Origin: Weeksellaceae bacterium TAE3-ERU29
GTDB lineage: Bacteria > Bacteroidota > Bacteroidia > Flavobacteriales > Weeksellaceae
Length of the DNA: 54,657 nucleotides
Direction: 5' to 3'
NCBI GenBank assembly: GCA_019218445.1
Contig: JAHUUM010000016.1
Location: 1 to 54,657, forward strand
Part shown: positions 1 through 7,471 of the stretch, piece by piece
Layout of the letters: the number at the start of each line of letters is the position of its first letter
Position numbering within the stretch: position 1 is the first letter of the stretch
Position numbers and translations under genes: made by a program
Notes under the pieces: model-generated
Database searches by the model: none
Told to the model about the DNA's origin: nothing
Seen by the model: only the letters and a program-made list of their open reading frames with translations

Positions 1-1261
1 TAATATAAATATCCGGCTCTATTTTAGAAGACTGAGTTTCTCCGTTGGCGTATCTATATTCTTTAAGCGAAGTTGCGATTTTCAATTTGGAATTTGGAAG
101 ATGATAAGGAATTAAATCAATAAATCCTCGTACAGGTTGACCACTTGCTTGACCAACGATTTTACCTATTTGGGCATTTTTAAATGCAACAGCCATGGTT
201 GCCCCCGCAGAATAGGTTTTTGCTGAGGTGATTAAATAAACTTTCCCATTAAAAAGATAACCTTTGTTTTGGGGAGTAACGGGATTTATGGATAATTCTT
301 CCGTACCTACTTTTTTGAATGCCACCAATCTTGCTTCTTTTGAAAAAATAGCAATTGGATATAAATACCACTTAATGAATTTCTTAAAGTATTTTTTAGA
401 TGTTTTACTTCGCTTTAATTTCTGATATTCATAAGCGTTATAAGGTTTCTCGGTCAAATAGCTAAGCACATAATCTCCGTAAGAGGAGTTTCCTCCGTCA
501 TTTTCGGATATATCAATGAATAAAGTATTGATTTTCGGATTTTCTTTTATCGAATTAAAGGTATTATCAATAAATTGTTTGAACTTATTTTCTTCATTTT
601 TTCGGAAAGAAAAAGAAGTCAATTTTAAAACTCCAATCGTATCGTTTATAGCTGAAAATGAATATTTTGTTTTATTTATTTTGGAAGTTGACAGAATGGA
701 ATATTTCTCTTGCCCTTTTTCATCTTTTATATTTAAAGAATCTGTTTTTCCGTATAATAATTGAAAAAAATAAAGAAAATTATCTTCCAAAATTTTTTCT
801 TTGTAGTCTAAAAATTCACCACTGATAAGTTCAATTAAATCTGTATAAATTTTGGATGAAGGAATATTGTTAATTGTTGTGATTTTTAGATTTTCTGTCG
901 GATTTTTAGCCAAAAATAACTCTCTCCCAATAATCTTAATAGGGTGTTTTATACTGCCATTTTTTACCTTTTCGTAATTGTTGAGATAGACAAAAGTATG
1001 TCCGTCTTTTAGGGAATTTACAATTTTTCTTAAATGAAACTGAAATTCTTTCAGCGTGATAGAATCATTTTGGGTATCAAACTTTTTTATTTCATCATTA
1101 AACTCCAAACTATCTTTAAAAGCATAAAAATCGGGGTGAATATCATACGATGTTTTGAGAAGAAATGCTATATCTTCCAATGCTTGTTGTTTGCTTATTT
1201 TGGATTGAGAAAAAATAGAATAGGAGAGGAGAAGAAATAGAAAAAGAAGTTTGTTTTTCAT
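1..1261 (-). CDS. S41 family peptidase, C-terminus cut by window edge
   Basis: An open frame runs from an ATG at 1261 to the window edge (420 codons, no stop). The first ~18 residues (MKNKLLFLFLLLSYSIFSQ) form a signal peptide, so the protein is exported. The C-terminal half reads as a tail-specific protease (S41) domain: ISENDGGNSS around residues 250-260 resembles the strand before the active site, and TYSAGATMA carries the expected nucleophile at Ser351. In this family a Ser/Lys dyad cleaves exported proteins or peptides. The end (KIEPDIYI) looks like the usual last strand, so little is probably missing. A terminator-like hairpin at 1341-1368 separates it from the upstream gene on the same strand. 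The substrate cannot be told. Confidence 0.8.
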   Translation of the reverse strand, partial: MKNKLLFLFLLLSYSIFSQSKISKQQALEDIAFLLKTSYDIHPDFYAFKDSLEFNDEIKKFDTQNDSITLKEFQFHLRKIVNSLKDGHTFVYLNNYEKVKNGSIKHPIKIIGRELFLAKNPTENLKITTINNIPSSKIYTDLIELISGEFLDYKEKILEDNFLYFFQLLYGKTDSLNIKDEKGQEKYSILSTSKINKTKYSFSAINDTIGVLKLTSFSFRKNEENKFKQFIDNTFNSIKENPKINTLFIDISENDGGNSSYGDYVLSYLTEKPYNAYEYQKLKRSKTSKKYFKKFIKWYLYPIAIFSKEARLVAFKKVGTEELSINPVTPQNKGYLFNGKVYLITSAKTYSAGATMAVAFKNAQIGKIVGQASGQPVRGFIDLIPYHLPNSKLKIATSLKEYRYANGETQSSKIEPDIYI

Positions 1262-1340
1262 GATTTATTTTACAAAAAGATAATATGATGAATAATAACA
1301 AATATATACAATTACCTTCTATTTCCAAATAAAGCCATAA

Positions 1341-1368
1341 AAAAACGGAGTCTCTCAACTCCGTTTTC
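1341..1368 (-). terminator. Intrinsic terminator after the DUF4374 lipoprotein gene
   Basis: A 9-bp stem (AAAACGGAG at 1342-1350 with CTCCGTTTT at 1359-1367) and 8-nt loop is followed on the minus strand by a run of seven T. It lies 26 bases past the stop of the gene ending at 1394. Confidence 0.8.
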
Positions 1369-1393
1369 TCCTTGTTTAATCCCTTAAATAAGA

Positions 1394-2602
1394 TTATTGA
1401 ATTGGTGTAATGGAAGAAATAGTTTCAGTACCATTATATGTTAAACCTTTCTTTACAGCATTTGTTTTGACATCATAAATATAAATAATATTTCCCTCTT
1501 TTGTGTTACTTGCAATAGCAACTTTTCCACCTTTTAATGAAACCAATGTGTGTCTTGGCCACTTACTTAAAGGAATGTCTAATTTAGTAGTTTCGCCTGT
1601 TATCAAATCTACAGCATAATGTTCTATTACATATTCTCCTTGATAATCTTTGTATTTTTTCACTAGATCACTTCTAAAGACCTGTACAACAACCTTATTG
1701 TTGGTAGCATAAGCAATTCCTCCGGTATGGTTTCCGTTGAATTTCTCTGATAAGTTGAGGAAATAGTTCGGGTCAAAGTCTGACTCTCCTGCTTTTATTC
1801 TTACAATTCCGGAAGGGATATCTTCATTTGCAGTCCACCAATTTGTGTTTGAAGAAGTTAAATATAAATCTCCATTCTCTGTAAATGCGTGAGATGAAAC
1901 CACACTAAATCCTAATCCTGCCGCTTTGTCTGTTTTTATTTCTTTTATAAATTGCAAAGTCTTTGCGTCATAAATAGCGATAGAAGCAAAGTCATATCCT
2001 TTCCATGAACTTGATGCTTGATAAAATGGAATGAATATTTTATTGTCTTTTAAAATAAATATAGAAGGAGATGCTTTTGAGTCTTCTTCATGTACAGGTA
2101 ATTTGATTGTTCCCTTTGACTCTTCAGTCATTGTTTCGGTATTTATTATTTGGTAAGGAAATGTTCCTCCGGTAGTTGCTTTTGCCGATGTGGAAACAAA
2201 TAATCTGTCTTTTGATAAAAATGTTTCTACGGCTCCTCCGCTGATTCCTGTATTAGGAGAACTCGTTACTTCCGTTAAAATTCCGTTTTCTTCTACTTTA
2301 AATTTGATTAATTTAGAAGAAGTATTAATGTACACATATCCGTCTTTTCCAACAACGGGAACACCCGATTCTGATCCGTTTATTTCTTGTGCATCCGTAA
2401 TGTTTGCAGTACCGGATTCTAAGCTTTTAACCAAATGAAAGGGATAACTTTCCGTGGAAGGTATAGATAACCCTAATAAAAAATTTGAAGCCGTTTCCTC
2501 TGTTGTTGGTGTTTCTATGCCATCATCTTTACTGCATGACGTGAGAAATAATGATGCTGATGCTGTTAAAATTAAACTGAGTTTTAAAAATTTGTTTTTC
2601 AT
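1394..2602 (-). CDS. DUF4374-type surface lipoprotein, probable siderophore- or ligand-binding partner of the adjacent TonB receptor
   Basis: This 402-residue protein has a lipoprotein signal with lipobox LTSC at about residue 23. The Cys is followed by SKDDG, which resembles the acidic export signal that sends flavobacterial lipoproteins to the outer leaflet. The rest is all-beta with repeated strand-turn units (for example residues 60-110 and 230-300), fitting the propeller-like DUF4374 family. In Bacteroides, a DUF4374 protein (XusB) works with a TonB receptor to capture iron-siderophore. Here the TonB-receptor gene lies directly upstream (28-bp gap, same strand), suggesting one operon. 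The PepSY-type reductase found in some such loci is absent. The family call is from memory of its features; the ligand is inferred. Confidence 0.72.
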   Translation of the reverse strand: MKNKFLKLSLILTASASLFLTSCSKDDGIETPTTEETASNFLLGLSIPSTESYPFHLVKSLESGTANITDAQEINGSESGVPVVGKDGYVYINTSSKLIKFKVEENGILTEVTSSPNTGISGGAVETFLSKDRLFVSTSAKATTGGTFPYQIINTETMTEESKGTIKLPVHEEDSKASPSIFILKDNKIFIPFYQASSSWKGYDFASIAIYDAKTLQFIKEIKTDKAAGLGFSVVSSHAFTENGDLYLTSSNTNWWTANEDIPSGIVRIKAGESDFDPNYFLNLSEKFNGNHTGGIAYATNNKVVVQVFRSDLVKKYKDYQGEYVIEHYAVDLITGETTKLDIPLSKWPRHTLVSLKGGKVAIASNTKEGNIIYIYDVKTNAVKKGLTYNGTETISSITPIQ

Positions 2603-2630
2603 GATAATGTTATTTAGTTAATTGATTTAT

Positions 2631-4988
2631 TTAATTGAGAGAAAAGCGATATTTTACATAGAAAGCTCTTCCCGGTTTTTGTTGATTAAAATTGTCAAAA
2701 GCAATTTGATTGTATAGATTTTGAATTTCAAAATTTAAGTGATGTTTCTTATTTTTGGTTGATAATGTGAATCCTATATTATGAAGGATTTGTCTTGGAA
2801 TAATGTTTTTAGGAGCTTTTCTCGCTATCTTTTCATAGCTTAAGAAAAATTCTTCCACATAATTAACTCCATAATAAATATTTGCAGATAGGCTTTTTGG
2901 CAAATTCTCCATAAAATAATTTGCATTTAGGTTACCAAATAAAAAAGGCGTGTTAGGTAATTGTTCTTTTTCATAAAACATCTCTTGATAAGAACCATCA
3001 GGGAAATCTTGGTTATTCATTACCTTTTGCCAAGTTAAGTTTCCTGTTAACTGAAACTTTTTTAATTGAAATGAAATATCCCATTCTACTCCTCGGACTA
3101 AGATATCGGGTTCATTTTCATAACTATTCACCAATCCCAAGAAGTTCAAACGTATAAAGTTTTTTACATTTCTTTGGAAAAGATTTATTTCATTTTTTAA
3201 TGAATTGGTATTAAATATAGAGGTATCGTAGGTGATGCCTAAGTTTAAATTTTTACTTTTTTCAGGTTTTAAATTGGGGTTTGCTAAAATTCCTAAACCA
3301 TCACCAAATATTTCTATGGGTTGGGGTATTCTGTATCCTAATTCGTAAGAAGCCTTTACTAATAGATTAGGCGTAATAAAGTATCTTCCGGATAAGGAAT
3401 AACCTATATTTTTCTGTAATGTTTCTACATCATTAATGCTAATAGATTGATCGGTAAAAGTAATGGCTTCCTTAGCTAACATATTAAAGTGATAATATTT
3501 GGCTGAAATACGGGTTTGTAATCTTTCATCTAAGAAATAGGAAGAATATTCTATCCCGGTGATGTTTTTAGTTAGTTTGTTAGGTGCTTGAAAAGCCTGT
3601 ATTCTATTAGCCACATATTCGTTTTCTCCGGTTCTTTGAATATCGGTATAAATATGGTTCAAATTGAGCGTATGATGATCATTAAGTTTATAATTTAAAT
3701 TTAACCTGTACTGAAATTGTTTTTGGTTATATCTGAAAATGGTCTTTTCGCTTAAAAATTCTCCTCGCCCGTCAAGTACTTCTCTGTGACTTCCGTCCCA
3801 ACTATATCGGTTAGAAGTGGTATCAATACGTACACTATTGATGTTATTATAAAGTAGATAGGTGTTTATATCTAACTTATCGTTCAGTAATTTAGATTTC
3901 TTGTAGCTTAATTTATAAATTTGATTTTCTTCTTTTTCTTTCGCTTCTCCAATAGGTCTGCTAATTAAGCCTTGTATTTCTTTATTAGTAGAAGTACTGT
4001 TTACTTGCAACATCAGTTCGTCTGCCCATTTCGTATGGGTATATCCTATGCCTGCACTTCCTGCAATGGATTTAAAGGCATCATGAAATCTCTGAACATT
4101 TCCTCTAACTTCCTTAGCGGGCGTCCCTGTAAAATATTTGATATTATACATCGTATAATCATTGTCGCTATAATTATATACAGTAGATAATTTTGCTGTA
4201 AATCCACTTTTTTTGAACCTATATTTACTGTTTAATGTGAATTTATGCGTGTTAAAAGACCCAAAACTGTAAGAAACATCGAGAAAAGAAGATTTTTTTT
4301 GATTGGTAATAATATTGATCGCTCCACCTAAAGCATCTGCACCTAATTTAGCGGGAACAACGCCTTTATAGACATCTACTCTTTCAATAAGATTGACAGG
4401 AATATTGTATAATTGAAAAGCCTTTCCTAATTCGTCAATCGGCGTGTCATCAATGAATATTCTTATTTGATTGCCGGTTAATCCGTTTAAAGATAGATTA
4501 TAATTAGAGCCTGTGCCTGCTTCTGTCCTGATTCTAATTCCCGAAACATTATTTAATATTTGTGAAGCATCGGTAGACTTATTTTGTAGCTTTTTTACAT
4601 TAATTGATTTTACAGCAAAACTTTCTTCTTCCATTTTGGCTGATTTTGTTTTACCGGCAACAGCAATTTCGCCTAATTGCAATATATCATTTTTCAGAAC
4701 AATATTTTTAGTTACTGTTTTATTTGCAATAATAGAAATACTTATTTTTTGAGACTGAAACCCTATAGACGATACTTCCAACGTATAATTACCCGTAGGA
4801 ATATCATTTATTTTATATTTTCCATCACTGTCCGTTGAGGTTCCTTTTTTAATTTTATTTAAAAAAATGGTTACTCCCATTAATGGCTCTCCATTGCTAT
4901 TCGTTATTTTACCATCAATAATTCCATTGATAGTTTGCCCCTTAAGAGAGACAGAACATAATAAAATAAGTAATAAAAACCGAACCAT
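2631..4988 (-). CDS. TonB-dependent outer-membrane receptor with N-terminal carboxypeptidase-D-like domain
   Basis: This 785-residue receptor starts with a signal peptide (about 1-18). A carboxypeptidase-regulatory-like beta-sandwich follows (about 20-105, with GEPLMGVTIFL and GTSTDSDGKYKI). The plug domain covers about 120-240 (ASQILNNVSGIRIR, IRIFIDDTPID, GADALGGAINIITN). The remainder is a 22-strand-type barrel ending in an aromatic/Asn terminus (YVKYRFSLN). Such receptors import iron-siderophores, cobalamin or similar ligands using TonB energy. The DUF4374 lipoprotein gene lies just downstream and is the likely surface partner. No SusD-like gene is present, so glycan uptake is less likely than metal-complex uptake. 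No clear Fur box was seen in the 243-bp upstream gap. Confidence 0.92.
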   Translation of the reverse strand: MVRFLLLILLCSVSLKGQTINGIIDGKITNSNGEPLMGVTIFLNKIKKGTSTDSDGKYKINDIPTGNYTLEVSSIGFQSQKISISIIANKTVTKNIVLKNDILQLGEIAVAGKTKSAKMEEESFAVKSINVKKLQNKSTDASQILNNVSGIRIRTEAGTGSNYNLSLNGLTGNQIRIFIDDTPIDELGKAFQLYNIPVNLIERVDVYKGVVPAKLGADALGGAINIITNQKKSSFLDVSYSFGSFNTHKFTLNSKYRFKKSGFTAKLSTVYNYSDNDYTMYNIKYFTGTPAKEVRGNVQRFHDAFKSIAGSAGIGYTHTKWADELMLQVNSTSTNKEIQGLISRPIGEAKEKEENQIYKLSYKKSKLLNDKLDINTYLLYNNINSVRIDTTSNRYSWDGSHREVLDGRGEFLSEKTIFRYNQKQFQYRLNLNYKLNDHHTLNLNHIYTDIQRTGENEYVANRIQAFQAPNKLTKNITGIEYSSYFLDERLQTRISAKYYHFNMLAKEAITFTDQSISINDVETLQKNIGYSLSGRYFITPNLLVKASYELGYRIPQPIEIFGDGLGILANPNLKPEKSKNLNLGITYDTSIFNTNSLKNEINLFQRNVKNFIRLNFLGLVNSYENEPDILVRGVEWDISFQLKKFQLTGNLTWQKVMNNQDFPDGSYQEMFYEKEQLPNTPFLFGNLNANYFMENLPKSLSANIYYGVNYVEEFFLSYEKIARKAPKNIIPRQILHNIGFTLSTKNKKHHLNFEIQNLYNQIAFDNFNQQKPGRAFYVKYRFSLN

Positions 4989-5231
4989 GTTAATTTAGAC
5001 TAAAATTAAATATATGCAAATAAATAAAACATTTTGGAATAAATACTGAAAAAAATGTTAAAGTTTGGGTTGGTTAAAGGAGATTGTTTGTTACGTAATT
5101 AGAAGTAACCTAATAAAATAAGACTTCATCCTGTATTTTCTTGTAAACAATTTCTAAAAATAGAGTAAATACAGATGTACTAAAAAGCTAATTAAGAGAT
5201 GGTTTTTTGTGTGAAATTCCATCCTTATACT

Positions 5232-5669
5232 TTATTTGCTTTTTCTTTTTTTCCGATTTTTGTTATTTCGCCAAAACCTTGGTTTCGGCAAAGAGTTTTC
5301 TACAATTTCAATCCCTTTATTTCTCAAAACCATTTCAATAAGTTCAGGAGTTTGTTCAAACCGCATCGCCAAATCTTTAATCGTAACTCCTTTTAAATAA
5401 CTTGATTGAATTTTTTCTTGGTCAATTTCTGTGAGGTGTTTTATATCCAATTTAGATTCTTTAGGTAGTTTTGTTTGATAGTTTTGTAGAACTTTTATGA
5501 TATCGGATAAAACAGAGGGATTTATTTTAATTGATTCCGCCTTTTTATTGCTACTCAAAATAGTTTGCATTATTTCGATATATAATTGACCATTATCGTG
5601 TTCTACCAAGTCAATGAGAAAATTACTTTTGTCAAATTCAAGTTGAGTGGTTTCTAATATCTTTTTCAT
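5232..5669 (-). CDS. Hypothetical protein with HTH-like C-terminal segment
   Basis: This 145-residue soluble protein was not recognised. It has no signal peptide or membrane segment. Residues about 5-60 look alpha/beta. Residues about 85-125 (EKIQSSYLKGVTIKDLAMRF and onwards) read like a helix-turn-helix of the type used by small DNA-binding proteins. The tail is strongly basic (RNNKNRKKRKSK), which also fits nucleic-acid contact. It lies 36 bp downstream of a DUF1801 gene on the same strand and may share its transcript. DNA binding is inferred only from the pattern. Confidence 0.6.
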   Translation of the reverse strand: MKKILETTQLEFDKSNFLIDLVEHDNGQLYIEIMQTILSSNKKAESIKINPSVLSDIIKVLQNYQTKLPKESKLDIKHLTEIDQEKIQSSYLKGVTIKDLAMRFEQTPELIEMVLRNKGIEIVENSLPKPRFWRNNKNRKKRKSK

Positions 5670-5705
5670 CAGCTAAAATTCTTTGTTTTATCTTGGATTA
5701 ACTTC

Positions 5706-6140
5706 TCATATTCCTAATGTAATTAAATCTTTTACATTGTGATAAGTCAAAGCAGCTTTTATACATGCTTTTAATTCCATTTCCGGAACTTTTTGGTTTA
5801 AATTGAATATAATAGCTCGTTTTCCTTCATATTGAAACTTGTGGTCAAAAACCAATCTAAATGTATCCACTAATCTGCTTGTACATTGAAAATACATAGC
5901 GTATTGGTCGGGTGATTTTTCTTTCCAATCCATTCGTAATGTACTACCGTTTTTGGTTACAAAACTCGGCTCGCCCCATTTTAGTGTTTCTTCCAATTTA
6001 GTAACTCCTTCGGTTTCTCTAGCGGTCTCAATTACCAATTCACGCAGAAATTGCATCTTATCCCGAACAAAGTCAGGATAATTTTCAAAAACCTCATTTA
6101 CTCTTGGATCTGTTTTTATTTCAAATTTTTTTATTCGCAT
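5706..6140 (-). CDS. DUF1801 family protein
   Basis: This 144-residue cytosolic protein has the DUF1801 (YdhG-like) pattern: an early helix around V-FENYPDFVRDKMQFLREL, then the LKWGEPSF motif at about residues 63-70, and a later AMYFQC strand. Members are small alpha/beta proteins of unknown biochemical role. Length is normal for the family. The next gene downstream on the same strand is the 145-residue HTH-like protein. Nothing in the sequence shows a link to the restriction-modification genes upstream. Confidence 0.8.
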   Translation of the reverse strand: MRIKKFEIKTDPRVNEVFENYPDFVRDKMQFLRELVIETARETEGVTKLEETLKWGEPSFVTKNGSTLRMDWKEKSPDQYAMYFQCTSRLVDTFRLVFDHKFQYEGKRAIIFNLNQKVPEMELKACIKAALTYHNVKDLITLGI

Positions 6141-6292
6141 GTTTTTGTTTGACTTGATACAGAGTGACGATTTGTTTCGATTACTGTCAACCTTTCAAGT
6201 TTTGGTTTTTCTTTGTCCATTTAGTTTTATAAAGAAATACTCATTTGCAATTTTAGGATTGAGTGAGTGGCTGTAGTAGATTGTGTATGGTT

Positions 6293-7471
6293 TTAAGCGT
6301 TGGCGTAAACATGATTCATTATCTGATGTTTAATTTCTTCATAATCCATCCCAGTATTGAAATGATTTGTTTCAAAACCTATGTTTAAGACATTTATAAA
6401 ATCTTCTAATGAATAATCACTCTCTCCAGAACGATTATTTATTTCAATAGAATCCAATTTTGAAATCAGACATATTGCTTGATATCTCGCATCTATGACT
6501 GAAGTTTTGTTATTTGGATGTGCTCTATAATAATGCTGATTAGGAGTTAGGATAATTATATTTTCTGGTAAATCTGCAATTTGAGGAAATTCACTTTCCA
6601 TAAATATGTGATGTGCTTGTAAACCTGGATATTGTTCAAATCTGTGGATTTCACTATATGGATGAAGTTTTCTAACAAAACTTTTAGCTTTAGTTACTTG
6701 ATATCTAAAGTAGTTTTTATTGTCAACTACATCTTCAAATAAAGCTTTTGCTTCCTCTCTTGTAAGAGATTTATCTTTATTAATGTCTCGCCAATTAGGT
6801 CTATTATAATATAATTCATCAAGAGAAATGATAGTTTGTGAAATTCTACCTCGTCTTGTTCCAAATTTTTTTTCTTTATAAGCTAAAGGATTTATAATTT
6901 TTGTAAATATCCTCGAAATATCCCTAAAATCATTTTTAGGGGTGTTTTCCATAATAAAATCAATAAAACCTGTTTTTAATCTCTCGTAGCTAGTTTTATT
7001 TTGAGAAATAAAAAACTCATTAAAAAAAATTCTGATACCACTGTCTGATATTAATTTATCTAAATATTTTTGTAGAAAGATAACTGCATTTCTTTCACGC
7101 ATTCCTACATATTCTAAAATTGTATTATTTGAAACAAAATATTTATAAGGTCGTTTTGTTAGATCTTCTTCTAATATACCTGCATATGCGAGCATCTTTA
7201 TTGGCTGTGAAAAGAATTTATCATATTCATTTTCAGCCTTTTGTACATCTGGTTTATTAAAGACTTCTTTTACTAGTTGATTTGAATAATCAAAGTATCT
7301 AATATCATTAATAGTAAAGGGGGCTTCATTTTCACTCAAATATTTCAAAATACATTCTGCAACACCTGAAACTACATCAGGTGTCACTTTTTGATCCATA
7401 AAAGTTCCAATATTCTTTTTTCTAATATCTAAATCTAAACCATTAAAATGGTCATCTATTATTTTACTCAT
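6293..7471 (-). CDS. HNH-type restriction endonuclease of a Type II/IIS-like system
   Basis: This 392-residue protein follows the methyltransferase gene with a 4-base stop/start overlap, so the two are translationally coupled. Residues about 285-318 form an HNH-like site: LQAHHIF (His287/His288), ENIIILTP (Asn304) and NQHYYRAHP (His313, His318). The N-terminal ~260 residues have no recognised domain and presumably hold DNA recognition. Neighbourhood and catalytic motif together support a restriction enzyme partnered with the upstream methyltransferase. HNH nucleases occur in several Type IIS enzymes (Eco31I, MnlI). Since the partner carries two chemically different methylase domains, an asymmetric target is plausible. 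The recognition sequence cannot be read from the protein. Confidence 0.8.
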   Translation of the reverse strand: MSKIIDDHFNGLDLDIRKKNIGTFMDQKVTPDVVSGVAECILKYLSENEAPFTINDIRYFDYSNQLVKEVFNKPDVQKAENEYDKFFSQPIKMLAYAGILEEDLTKRPYKYFVSNNTILEYVGMRERNAVIFLQKYLDKLISDSGIRIFFNEFFISQNKTSYERLKTGFIDFIMENTPKNDFRDISRIFTKIINPLAYKEKKFGTRRGRISQTIISLDELYYNRPNWRDINKDKSLTREEAKALFEDVVDNKNYFRYQVTKAKSFVRKLHPYSEIHRFEQYPGLQAHHIFMESEFPQIADLPENIIILTPNQHYYRAHPNNKTSVIDARYQAICLISKLDSIEINNRSGESDYSLEDFINVLNIGFETNHFNTGMDYEEIKHQIMNHVYANA

